From the NCBI RefSeq assembly GCF_009695745.1, contig NZ_VUNH01000009.1, forward strand, positions 62,001 to 126,000: DNA of 64,000 nt, in the 5' to 3' direction. The stretch is from Pyramidobacter porci. GTDB taxonomy: Bacteria > Synergistota > Synergistia > Synergistales > Dethiosulfovibrionaceae. The notes under the pieces were generated by a model. It saw only the letters and a program-made list of their open reading frames with translations, was not told where the DNA came from and searched no databases. A program made the position numbers and the translations under genes. This document shows, one piece after another, positions 25,450-32,693 of this stretch. Every line of letters starts with the position of its first letter. Within the stretch, counting starts at the first letter, position 1.

Positions 25450-26102
25450 TCTTTCTCTCCGTTTTTATGGACGCCCGTGAGGGAGAACTCCACCCATTCG
25501 GCGATGTTTTGCGCGTGGTCGCCGATCCGCTCGAAATACTTGGCGATCATGAGCAGGTCGACGGCCTGCTCGCTGCAGGAGGCGTCTTTGTGGATCAGTT
25601 CCACCAGCTCGTTCTTGACGATGCGGAAAAGTTCGTCGACCAGATCGTCGAGCTCGAAGACGCTCTTCGCTTTTTCGAGGTCTTTCCGTACGAAAGCGTC
25701 GATGCTGCCGGTAACCATTTCGATGGCTCTGGCGGCCATCCGCGGCAAATGAATCAGCGGTTTGATGTAAGCCTGCCCGCGCAGGCGCAGGATGATTTCC
25801 GCGATATCCGCCGCCTGGTCGCCGATGCGTTCCAGATCGGTGATCATTTTCAGCGCCGCGGAGATCAGACGCAGATCCCCGGCGACGGGCTGCTGTTCGA
25901 GCAGCAGTTTGAGACAGAGCGACTCGACGGCGCGCTCCTGAGAATCGATCTCCCGTTCAAGCTCGATCGCCCGTCCGGCGGCGTCCTCGTCCTGTTCGGA
26001 CAGCGCTTGGGCGGCGCTTGCAATGGCTTGTTCCGCCAGGGCCCCCATTGCCAGCAGGTTGTTGTTGAGCTGGTTCAGCTGCTTGTCAAATCGGCTTCTC
26101 AT
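25446..26102 (-). CDS. phoU: Phosphate signalling protein PhoU
   Basis: This 218-residue all-helical protein shows two PhoU repeats, the first with ALSEQDEDAAGRAIELEREID and the second with LIAKYFERIGDHAQNIAEW. The metal-binding E-x-x-x-D patterns appear as LERIGDQAADIAE and FERIGDHAQNIAE. It links the Pst transporter to PhoR and keeps the regulon off when phosphate is sufficient. I chose ATG 26102, since the in-frame TTG at 26111 sits directly against the ribosome site. It lies 1 nt from the pstB stop. Confidence 0.93.
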   Translation of the reverse strand: MRSRFDKQLNQLNNNLLAMGALAEQAIASAAQALSEQDEDAAGRAIELEREIDSQERAVESLCLKLLLEQQPVAGDLRLISAALKMITDLERIGDQAADIAEIILRLRGQAYIKPLIHLPRMAARAIEMVTGSIDAFVRKDLEKAKSVFELDDLVDELFRIVKNELVELIHKDASCSEQAVDLLMIAKYFERIGDHAQNIAEWVEFSLTGVHKNGEKE

Positions 26103-26103
26103 T

Positions 26104-26853
26104 TTAACCAAACCTCCCCGTGATGTAATCTTCGGTGCGCTTGTCCCGAGGATTGGAAAAGAGGCGATCGGTCCCGTCGTACTCGACGATCTCTCCGAGC
26201 AGGAAAAACGCCGTTGTGTCCGAGATGCGCACCGCCTGCTGCATGTTGTGCGTCACCATGACGATCGTGTATTTTTCCTTCAGCGCCGTGACGAGATCTT
26301 CGATCCTGGCGGTGGAAAGCGGGTCGAGGGCGCTGGTGGACTCGTCCATCAGCAGCACCTCCGGCTCCACCGCCAGAGCCCGGGCGATGCAGAGGCGCTG
26401 CTGCTGTCCGCCGGAAAGACCAAGCGCGCTGGATCTGAGGCGGTCTTTCAGTTCGTCCCAGATGGCGGCGTCGCGGAGGGATTTCTCGACCACGGCTTCG
26501 AGGCGGGCGCGGCTGCGAACGCCGTGGGTGCGCGGACCGTAGGCGACGTTGTCGAAGACGCTCATCGGAAAAGGGTTGGGTTTTTGAAAGACCATGCCCA
26601 CGCGCTTGCGCAGCGTCGTCGTCTCCATTGTATCGTAAATATCCTCGCCGTCGAGAAGCACTTTGCCGGTGATTCTGCAGCCTTCGAGCAGATCGTTCAT
26701 ACGGTTCAAAGTCTTCATCAGCGTGCTCTTGCCGCAGCCGGAAGGACCGATGAACGCCGTGACTTGACGTTCGGGAATGGAAAGGGAAACGTTTTTCAGC
26801 GCGTGGAATTTATCGTAATACAGATTGAGATTTTCGACGTCAAACCGAGCCAT
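26104..26853 (-). CDS. pstB: Phosphate ABC transporter ATP-binding protein
   Basis: This 249-residue ABC ATPase has Walker [10 protein letters not shown], the signature [15 protein letters not shown] and Walker [13 protein letters not shown] (Ser where most PstB have Pro). It also has the PstB-typical [20 protein letters not shown]. It powers phosphate import through PstC and PstA. I used ATG 26853, behind AAGGAG on the minus strand. It overlaps the pstA stop by 14 nt. A longer reading from 26874 is possible but would move it further into pstA. Confidence 0.96.
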   Translation of the reverse strand: MARFDVENLNLYYDKFHALKNVSLSIPERQVTAFIGPSGCGKSTLMKTLNRMNDLLEGCRITGKVLLDGEDIYDTMETTTLRKRVGMVFQKPNPFPMSVFDNVAYGPRTHGVRSRARLEAVVEKSLRDAAIWDELKDRLRSSALGLSGGQQQRLCIARALAVEPEVLLMDESTSALDPLSTARIEDLVTALKEKYTIVMVTHNMQQAVRISDTTAFFLLGEIVEYDGTDRLFSNPRDKRTEDYITGRFG

Positions 26854-27670
26854 GGGCGAATCTCCTTGCCGCAAAAGAGGACAACGCGTTGATGCCGGCG
26901 GTGATGATCAGCAGCATAACGGCGGTAGCATAAGTCTGGTTCATGTACAAACCTTCGCTGGACAACGTGTACATATGCACGGCGAGCGTGCGCGACGAAT
27001 CGAAAACGCTGCGGGCGACCTCGGCGACCGTACCCGCCGTGTAAATCAGCGCCGCCGTCTCGCCGACGATGCGTCCGATGCCGAGAATAACGCCGGCGAG
27101 AATTCCGGGAACGGCCGACGGAAGCACGACGCAAAACACCGTGCGCAGACGTCCCGCGCCAAGGCCGAAGCTGGCCTCGCGATAACTGTCGGGCACGGCC
27201 CGCAGCGCTTCTTCCGCCGTGCGCATGACCAGCGGCAGAATCATCATCGCCAGCGTCATCGCTCCCGCCAGCAGCGAGATGCCCATGCGGCAGGCCGTGA
27301 CGAAAAAGAGCAGCCCGAACAGCCCGTAAATAATGGAAGGGAGCCCCGACAGCGTTTCCGCCGTGACGCGCACCGCTTTCACGAAAAAGCCCCCGCGCGC
27401 GGCGTACTCCGCCAGGTAGACAGCGGCTCCAAGACCGGCCGGAACGGCGGCGAGAAGAGCCAGCAGCGTCATTGACAGCGTGTTGATCAGCGCCGGCGTC
27501 AGCGAAACGTTGACGGAATCGTATTTCCATGCGAAAAGATCCGGCCTCAGATAGGGAACGCCGTGGCGCAGGATATCCGCAACGATGACCAGCAGCACGG
27601 CGACGGTAAAGAACGAGGCGGCGTAAACAAGGCCTTTCGTCAGCAGCGATTTCAAGCGGTTTATTGTCAC
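26840..27670 (-). CDS. pstA: Phosphate ABC transporter permease PstA
   Basis: This is a 276-residue inner-membrane permease with six predicted helices. The EAA-like loop region reads [30 protein letters not shown], followed by [27 protein letters not shown]. The start is GTG 27670, which overlaps the pstC stop in a GTGA junction and has AAGGAGGT upstream. A longer reading frame extends through the whole of pstC in another frame and is an artefact. It forms the channel together with PstC. Confidence 0.93.
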   Translation of the reverse strand: MTINRLKSLLTKGLVYAASFFTVAVLLVIVADILRHGVPYLRPDLFAWKYDSVNVSLTPALINTLSMTLLALLAAVPAGLGAAVYLAEYAARGGFFVKAVRVTAETLSGLPSIIYGLFGLLFFVTACRMGISLLAGAMTLAMMILPLVMRTAEEALRAVPDSYREASFGLGAGRLRTVFCVVLPSAVPGILAGVILGIGRIVGETAALIYTAGTVAEVARSVFDSSRTLAVHMYTLSSEGLYMNQTYATAVMLLIITAGINALSSFAARRFAHGSV

Positions 27671-28518
27671 GCCTGCGACCTCCTTCGCAGCAGAGAAAAA
27701 GCGAGATTGACGATCAGAATGAACGCGAAAAGCACGACGCCCGTTGCGATCAGCGCCTCGCGGTGCAGGTCGGCGGCGTAGCCCATTTCCATGACGATGT
27801 TGCTCGTCAGCGTGCGTACGCCGCGGAACAAGCTCGTGGGGATCACGGCGCGGTTGCCGGCGACCATCATCACCGCCATAGCCTCGCCGACGGCGCGTCC
27901 GACGCCGAGGATCATCGCCGCGATCACGCCGGAACGGGCGGCGCGGAGCACGACGCTGAACACGGCGCGTTCGTGGGTGGCTCCGAGCGCCAGCGCTCCT
28001 TCGTAATAACTCCGGGGCGCGGCGTTCAGCGCCGCCTCGCTGACGGCGATAATCGTCGGCAGGATCATGATGCCCAGAAGCAGCGCCGCCGCCAGCAAAC
28101 TTGAACCGCTGCCGCCGAAATACCGGCGGATCAGCGGCACGATCGTCGTTACGCCCCAGAAACCGTACACGACCGACGGAATTCCCGCCAGCAGCGAGAC
28201 GGCCGGACGCAGGATACGCGTCATGCGCGGCGACGCGAAGCGCGACAGATAGACGGCCGTCAATAAACCGGCGGGAGCGCCGATAAGCAGCGCCCCCGCG
28301 GTGACGTACAGCGATCCGAGAATCATGGGCAGGATTCCGTAGATATCGTTTCCCGGCCGCCAGCGAGTTCCCGAGAGGAACTCCCATACGCCGATCTTCA
28401 TCATTCCGGGAATGCCGCCCGCGAAGAGGAAGACGCAGATCAGCGCTACGGCGATTACCGACGCCGCCGCGGCCGCGGCGAAAATCCACTTCGCGGCGTT
28501 CTCTTTGGCCTGAGTCAT
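27667..28518 (-). CDS. pstC: Phosphate ABC transporter permease PstC
   Basis: This 283-residue inner-membrane protein has six predicted helices. The cytoplasmic loop has VSEAALNAAPRSYYEGALALGATHERAV followed by GVIAAMILGVGRAVGEAMAVM, the PstC/PstA pattern. It also carries GIPSVVYGFWGV, matching the GxPSVVYG strand of the family. It lies 5 nt downstream of pstS and overlaps pstA, so phosphate import genes are tightly coupled. Confidence 0.94.
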   Translation of the reverse strand: MTQAKENAAKWIFAAAAAASVIAVALICVFLFAGGIPGMMKIGVWEFLSGTRWRPGNDIYGILPMILGSLYVTAGALLIGAPAGLLTAVYLSRFASPRMTRILRPAVSLLAGIPSVVYGFWGVTTIVPLIRRYFGGSGSSLLAAALLLGIMILPTIIAVSEAALNAAPRSYYEGALALGATHERAVFSVVLRAARSGVIAAMILGVGRAVGEAMAVMMVAGNRAVIPTSLFRGVRTLTSNIVMEMGYAADLHREALIATGVVLFAFILIVNLAFSLLRRRSQA

Positions 28519-28523
28519 CGTTT

Positions 28524-29384
28524 TTATTTCAAAGTTTCCCAGTTTTCGATTTTGCCCGTATAGATGTCGCGCACCTGTTCCACGGTCAGCCCCTTCAACT
28601 CGTTGCCCTTGTTGACGATCACGGCGATGCCGTCCATGGCGATCGCGACCGGAGTCAGGCCGGCTTTCAGCTCGCTTTCCTTGAGGCCGCGCGAAGCCAT
28701 GCCGAGGTCGCAGATGCCGGAGATGGCCGAGGTCATGCCGGTCGTGGAGTCGCTCGTCTGCACTTCGATCTCGGCGGCGGGGTTCACAAGCAGATAGGCT
28801 TCCTTGAGCTTTTCCATGATCGGCGCGATGCTGGACGAACCGGCGGCGACCACCTTGCCCGCGACGCGTTTGGCGGCGAAAGGAGCGGCTTTTTCATTGA
28901 CGGCGACATAGCCGTTGTCGACGATGACCTTCTGTCCCTGAGCGCTCATGACGAAGTTGAGGAAAGCTTGCGCGGCGGGGCGGAGCTGTCCTTTCGCGGC
29001 GACGTTGAACGGACGTGCGATCTTGTAATCTCCCTTGCGGATATTTTCGGCCGTAGCCGCCGCGCCGCTGATGGCCAGAGCTTTTACGTCCGCCTTTTTG
29101 AGCGAGCCCATCGACGCGTAGCCGATGGCGTTGGGATTGCCGGCCACCATCGTCATCATGACCGAGGTGCTGTTGGTGATGTCGGCGTTGTCGGTCGTCA
29201 TGTCGACCTTTTTGCCGTCAGTATCCTTCTGCTCCACGCCGAAAAGCTCGATAAACGCGCCGCGCGTGCCGGACCCCTCTTCGCGCGAGATCACGTCGAT
29301 CCCGCCTTTTGCCACGGCGAACGCCGGCGCCGCACAGCTTACGCTCATAGCCAGAACAACTGCCGCCAATTTCTTCATACTCAT
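28524..29384 (-). CDS. pstS: Phosphate-binding protein PstS, apparently circularly permuted
   Basis: This 286-residue exported protein has a signal peptide ending near AAPAFA. The order of the two halves is reversed relative to classical PstS. Directly after the signal comes the usual second half (ISREEGSGTRGAF, then AIGYASMG, YKIARPF, FVMSAQGQKVIVDNGYV, to about residue 165). The usual first half follows (GSSSIAPIMEKL, SDSTTGMTSAI, DLGMASRGLK, DGIAVIVNK, LTVEQVRDIYTGKIENW), and it stops where the second half normally begins. Both phosphate-contacting segments, GSSSIAP and SREEGSGTR, are intact, so binding should be possible. It heads the pstSCAB-phoU-phoB-phoR operon. The first ATG (29384) is best spaced from GAGGAG. 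Confidence 0.88.
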   Translation of the reverse strand: MSMKKLAAVVLAMSVSCAAPAFAVAKGGIDVISREEGSGTRGAFIELFGVEQKDTDGKKVDMTTDNADITNSTSVMMTMVAGNPNAIGYASMGSLKKADVKALAISGAAATAENIRKGDYKIARPFNVAAKGQLRPAAQAFLNFVMSAQGQKVIVDNGYVAVNEKAAPFAAKRVAGKVVAAGSSSIAPIMEKLKEAYLLVNPAAEIEVQTSDSTTGMTSAISGICDLGMASRGLKESELKAGLTPVAIAMDGIAVIVNKGNELKGLTVEQVRDIYTGKIENWETLK

Positions 29385-29446
29385 TTTTTATCTCCTCTTT
29401 CCTTTCGATTTTGTGCCTTGAGGATAATGCCGCTTTGTCAGGGGAA

Positions 29447-29474
29447 AATATCGGGCACGTAAAGAGAGTGTAAA
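29447..29474 (-). promoter_or_regulatory. Pho-box-like direct repeats and promoter upstream of pstS
   Basis: On the minus strand the order is TTTACA-N5-TTTACG-N5-GATATT. The hexamers recur every 11 bp, as in the TTAACA-type PhoP boxes of Bacillus, and the third is weak. TTTACA can also be the -35 of a promoter whose -10 is TATTTT 18 nt later. The site is about 65-90 nt before the pstS start codon. Confidence 0.5.
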
Positions 29475-29528
29475 ATCGTCTGCGTCTCTTTCTCGAAAGC
29501 GGATGAAGTGAGGAGACAGTGAAAGGAC

Positions 29529-29576
29529 AAAAGGCCGTCCGCGCCCGGGAAATTTTCCCGGCGCGGACGGCCTTTT
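29529..29576. terminator. Hairpin terminator between the chromate transporter genes and pstS
   Basis: A GC-rich stem (AAAAGGCCGTCCGCGC...) pairs with GCGCGGACGGCCTTTTT around a CGGGAAAA/TTTTCCCG inner stem, with one C bulged. It is flanked by A and T runs and can act in either direction. It would end the minus-strand chromate transporter transcript before the pst promoter. Confidence 0.8.
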
Positions 29577-29636
29577 TCGCGGAACGTTTTTTAGCGCGCG
29601 GCGCTTGTCTCTCGGCGAGCGTGATTTTTCGAAAGG

Positions 29637-30203
29637 TCACGCCGCGGCGAGCGACGTCATGCCGAGGGCGTAGAGGACGACGGTCAGCAGCGCCATGCCG
29701 AACAGCAAAATCTGCGGATACTTGCGCAGGAACGGCACGGCGAAGTAGAGTGCGGCGCTCAGTCCCGCAAAGGCCCAGAGCTCGCGGCGATGGAGCACGG
29801 GCAGCGCCACCGTCCACAGCGCCACGGCCAGCAGCCCCACCACGACGGGGCGCATGGCGACGCGGATGCGGTCGACCCAGAGGCGCGCCGTGCCGGAAGC
29901 GTTCTCGAAGATCCACACCAGCGCCATCACTACCAACAACGGCGCGACGACAACGGCCACTGTGCCGATGATGGAGCCGGCGAGCCCGGCGAAGCGGTAT
30001 CCCAGGAGCGTGGCCGAATTGAGAATGATGGGGCCGGGCGTCATCTGCGCGAGCGCGACGGTCTCGCTGAACACGCCGGCTGTCAGCCAGGCCTTTTCGG
30101 TGACGAAAACTTCATAGAGGAACGGCAACGACGCCAGGCCGCCGCCGAAGGTGAGCAGACTGACCTTGGCGAAGATGAAAAACAGGGCGATCAGATCCGT
30201 CAT
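29637..30203 (-). CDS. Chromate transporter family protein (single-domain ChrA), second of a pair
   Basis: This 188-residue membrane protein of the CHR family has the motif FAKVSLLTFGGGLASLPFLYE near the N-terminus and AQMTPGPIILNSATLLGYR, both hallmarks of the family. Single-domain CHR proteins normally occur as adjacent pairs that together equal one long ChrA. I set the start at ATG 30203, which overlaps the stop of the partner gene by 4 nt (ATGA). The family exports chromate in some bacteria, but the natural substrate in anaerobes is uncertain. Confidence 0.85.
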   Translation of the reverse strand: MTDLIALFFIFAKVSLLTFGGGLASLPFLYEVFVTEKAWLTAGVFSETVALAQMTPGPIILNSATLLGYRFAGLAGSIIGTVAVVVAPLLVVMALVWIFENASGTARLWVDRIRVAMRPVVVGLLAVALWTVALPVLHRRELWAFAGLSAALYFAVPFLRKYPQILLFGMALLTVVLYALGMTSLAAA

Positions 30204-30787
30204 GCCTTTTTCCCTTCCTTCTCGAGAAGCAGGTTGACGATCAGCGCCACGATCGTGCCGCCGATCAGTCCCCACACCGCGGAGACCTTGAAGATCAGCA
30301 CCGCCGCGGCGACCAGCAGGCAGATCGCGGTGTCCTTGACGCTGACGAGAGCGTTTTTCTTGCCCAGCTTCCAGACGATGGCGCCGAGCACGACCACCAG
30401 GCCGGCCGTGGCGCCGCTGAAGAACGCGGAAATGTAGCCCGACCCCATGTGCGCCAGCAGCCAGCTGGAAAGCACAAGAATAGCGATGAAGGGCGGCAGC
30501 GCCATGCCGAACACGGCCGCCGCCGCGCCGGCCGGGCCGCCGAGCGCCAGTCCCGCCTGATAGGACATGCTGATGCCCATCGCGCCGGGAGCTGCCAGCG
30601 AAAGCGCCAGCATGTCGGCCGTTTTTTCTTCGGGCACGACTCCCGTGCGGTTCACCGCTTCCTGGATCAGGCCGATCAGCACGGCGCCGCCGCCGAGCGT
30701 GAAGGCGCTGATCTTGAAGATCATCATGAAGATCGAAAAAAGCCCGAGCTTCTTTTCTTCTGCCTGTTCTTCTATCTGTGATTCCAC
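30200..30787 (-). CDS. Chromate transporter family protein (single-domain ChrA), first of a pair
   Basis: This 195-residue membrane protein has the CHR motif FKISAFTLGGGAVLIGLIQEAV and LSLAAPGAMGISMSYQAG, homologous to the corresponding parts of its neighbour. About six hydrophobic segments are visible. The start is uncertain. GTG 30787, eight to nine bases after AGAGG, gives a normal N-terminus. Upstream codons are AT-rich and do not resemble the family. The two genes overlap and should be translated together. Confidence 0.83.
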   Translation of the reverse strand: MESQIEEQAEEKKLGLFSIFMMIFKISAFTLGGGAVLIGLIQEAVNRTGVVPEEKTADMLALSLAAPGAMGISMSYQAGLALGGPAGAAAAVFGMALPPFIAILVLSSWLLAHMGSGYISAFFSGATAGLVVVLGAIVWKLGKKNALVSVKDTAICLLVAAAVLIFKVSAVWGLIGGTIVALIVNLLLEKEGKKA

Positions 30788-30968
30788 TGGAGGATGCCTC
30801 TTTTCTCGAAGTTGAAAACGCCGCTGAAAAAGACGGCGAATTCGTATGGTCAGAACGGTAGCAGAATTGTCGTGGCCTGTCAATGAAAATGTTTTTCGTG
30901 TTTCGCGATACAAAATTGGGGATCTGTACCGACGAAAGAGTCGGTTGGATTATGTAATTAAGATGGCA

Positions 30969-30997
30969 TTGCGAAATGCCTTCGCATCAGTTAAAAT
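30969..30997 (+). promoter_or_regulatory. Promoter of the FabH-like gene
   Basis: TTGCGA (30969-30974), a 17-nt spacer, then TAAAAT (30992-30997). The predicted transcription start, about 31004, falls inside the FapR-like site that begins at 30998. Confidence 0.6.
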
Positions 30998-31014
30998 TTA
31001 ACACTAGCCATTAA
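30998..31014 (+). promoter_or_regulatory. FapR-like operator upstream of the FabH-like gene
   Basis: TTAACACTAGCCATTAA shares 12 of 17 positions with the site upstream of fapR (55053-55069): both read TTANNACTAGNNNTTAA. It lies just after the -10, where a repressor would block transcription start. This is inference from two sites only. Confidence 0.5.
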
Positions 31015-31073
31015 AACCAAGTCATAAAATTTGTGCGGCAAAAACGTTCCATTGTAGAGGAGGAACTGAGTGC

Positions 31074-32111
31074 ATGAACAGAGGAATGTCAATCAGAGGA
31101 ATTTCCTGGTGCCTGCCGGAACGCTTCGAGACCAACGAGGATCTGGTCAGGGAATTCGGCACGTGGACGCCCGAAAAAATTTATAAGAAAACCGGCATCG
31201 TCAGGCGCCATATTGCCGACACCGACAAGCCGGTGTCCCATTATCTGGCCTTGGCGGGCGAGAAATTCTTTGCCGAACATCCGGCGGTTTCCCGCGACAG
31301 CATCGACATGCTGGTTGTCTGCTGCGAGGCCCGCGATTACATTGCGCCCGCCACTGCATGCGTGGTCCATCACAAACTTGGGCTGCGGAAAAGCTGCGGC
31401 GCCGTGGACTACGAACTGGGCTGCTCCGGTTACGTGTACGGCCTCTCCGTCGCCAAGGGCTATATCGCTGCCGGAATTGCCGACCGCGTGCTGCTGCTCA
31501 CAGGCGACGAAGTGACGCGCTATGTCAACAAGCAGGACAAGGCGATCCGCACCATTTTCGGCGACGGCCACACGGCGACGCTCCTGGAAGTCAGCGAGCG
31601 CGACCGCGTCACCGGCTTCGACCTCGGGACCGATGGCTCGGGGCTTCGTGATATCATCATCGAAGCGGGGGAGACGGCGCTGCCCTGTTCGGAAAGCACG
31701 GCTGCAGAGCGAGTGAACCGTTTCGGCAACGTGCACAGCCAGGAGAATTTGTTCATGGACGGCCGCAAGGTACTCGAGTTTTCCTTGAGAGAAGTCCCCG
31801 GTTCGGTGCAGCGCTGCCTGGAACGCGCCGGTGTCAGAAAAGAGGCTCTTGACCTGGTCGTTTTTCATCAGGCGTCACGGCTTCTGCTGGAGCAAGTGCG
31901 AGATGAAATGCGATTCCCCGAGGACAAGTTCGTGATCAGCCTTGAAGACAAAGGCAACACGGTCTCTTCGACGATCCCGATCGCGCTGGGGGAATGCGCG
32001 GAACAGGGGCGGCTGAAAGCGGGCATGAAGGTCCTGTTGTCCGGCTTCGGCGTTGGCCTGTCGTGGGGAACGGTGCTGGTGGAGTGGGGGGCGGACGACG
32101 GCGCAGAATAG
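31074..32111 (+). CDS. 3-oxoacyl-ACP synthase III-like protein (FabH/KASIII family)
   Basis: This is a 345-residue thiolase-fold condensing enzyme. The nucleophile is C117 in ELGCSGYVYG. The catalytic histidine is in FHQASRLL and the asparagine is in DKGNTVSSTIPIAL, so the Cys-His-Asn triad of FabH is complete. It has a typical KASIII N-terminus (GISWCLPERFETNEDL, TGIVRRHI). It could start fatty-acid synthesis by joining acetyl-CoA to malonyl-ACP, and no other FabH is in the main fab cluster 24 kb away. The FapR-like site upstream supports that role. A related ketosynthase role in another acyl pathway is possible. ATG 31074 follows GAGGAGGAACTGAGTGC. Confidence 0.82.
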   Translation: MNRGMSIRGISWCLPERFETNEDLVREFGTWTPEKIYKKTGIVRRHIADTDKPVSHYLALAGEKFFAEHPAVSRDSIDMLVVCCEARDYIAPATACVVHHKLGLRKSCGAVDYELGCSGYVYGLSVAKGYIAAGIADRVLLLTGDEVTRYVNKQDKAIRTIFGDGHTATLLEVSERDRVTGFDLGTDGSGLRDIIIEAGETALPCSESTAAERVNRFGNVHSQENLFMDGRKVLEFSLREVPGSVQRCLERAGVRKEALDLVVFHQASRLLLEQVRDEMRFPEDKFVISLEDKGNTVSSTIPIALGECAEQGRLKAGMKVLLSGFGVGLSWGTVLVEWGADDGAE

Positions 32112-32202
32112 CCGGCGAAAAATTGCCGAGGCCGCGCGGCCGCGCGGACTTCCTGCGTCTTATTTCGCGGCGGAGCGTTGCATGGCGTCGCCGCTCGTGA
32201 CG

Positions 32203-32243
32203 AAAAGGCAGCGTCCTGGTTTTCTGGGACGGCTGCCTTTTTT
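32203..32243 (+). terminator. Terminator after the FabH-like gene
   Basis: AAAAGGCAGCGTCC pairs with GGACGGCTGCCTTTT with one bulged base, followed by a T6 run. Confidence 0.85.
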
Positions 32244-32371
32244 GTTTTCGAGTCCGCAGCGCAGAACGAGAACGCCGAAACGACAGTGCCGGCCTAAGCA
32301 GCTTCTGTCGTATGCTTGAGAATTTGTGAAACTTTTCTGCTGGCGTTTAACTTCTCTTAGCCTTTTTTGTC

Positions 32372-32400
32372 TTGACGCTGAACCTTTTTTCCGTTATTCT
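32372..32400 (+). promoter_or_regulatory. Promoter of the Na+-pump gamma/beta genes
   Basis: TTGACG (-35), a 17-nt spacer and TATTCT (-10). It lies 87 nt before the gamma start codon. Confidence 0.65.
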
Positions 32401-32486
32401 TATTCGCATCGTGTCTATGTTGAAGTTTTTTAATAGCTTGTATTTATTGGTATTCAAGGGGTTATTCTTTTATGGAGGTGAAGGGA

Positions 32487-32615
32487 ATGGTCTTTGACGG
32501 CATGGGCGGGGCTACGGCTCTCACGGCAATTGCGTTCGGCGTGGTGTTTCTCGTGCTCGCGGGACTGACCGGCGTGATTTACGCGATGCGTATCGTCAGC
32601 GCCGGCCGCAAGTAA
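32487..32615 (+). CDS. Minimal OadG-like gamma subunit of a sodium-pumping decarboxylase
   Basis: This is a 42-residue protein with one membrane helix (AIAFGVVFLVLAGLTGVIYAM) and a short basic tail (RIVSAGRK). Gamma subunits of oxaloacetate or methylmalonyl-CoA decarboxylases have the same single N-terminal helix but usually a longer cytoplasmic tail with a Pro/Ala linker and His residues that bind zinc. Those are missing here. ATG 32487 is six bases after GGAGGTGAAGGGA. The beta subunit gene follows 78 nt downstream. The assignment depends on this context and the helix, as the protein is too short for motif support. Confidence 0.6.
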   Translation: MVFDGMGGATALTAIAFGVVFLVLAGLTGVIYAMRIVSAGRK

Positions 32616-32693
32616 AGGCTTGCCGAGGGCGTAAAACGGTTTAAAGCGGCTCGAGCCGCATCATCTTATGATTTTCCCAAGGAGGAAAAAATT

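Larger units (their letters stand above)
32112..32486. other. Intergenic region between the FabH-like gene and the Na+-pump gamma gene
   Basis: About 375 nt without a gene. It contains a terminator hairpin for the FabH-like gene (32203-32243) and a good sigma-70-type promoter at 32372-32400 for the pump genes. The rest is unremarkable. Confidence 0.6.

Noticed and set aside
26840-28489. A single 549-codon frame spanning pstC and pstA
   Set aside because: The first half is an out-of-frame reading of pstC. PstA starts at GTG 27670 with a good ribosome site and a GTGA overlap.
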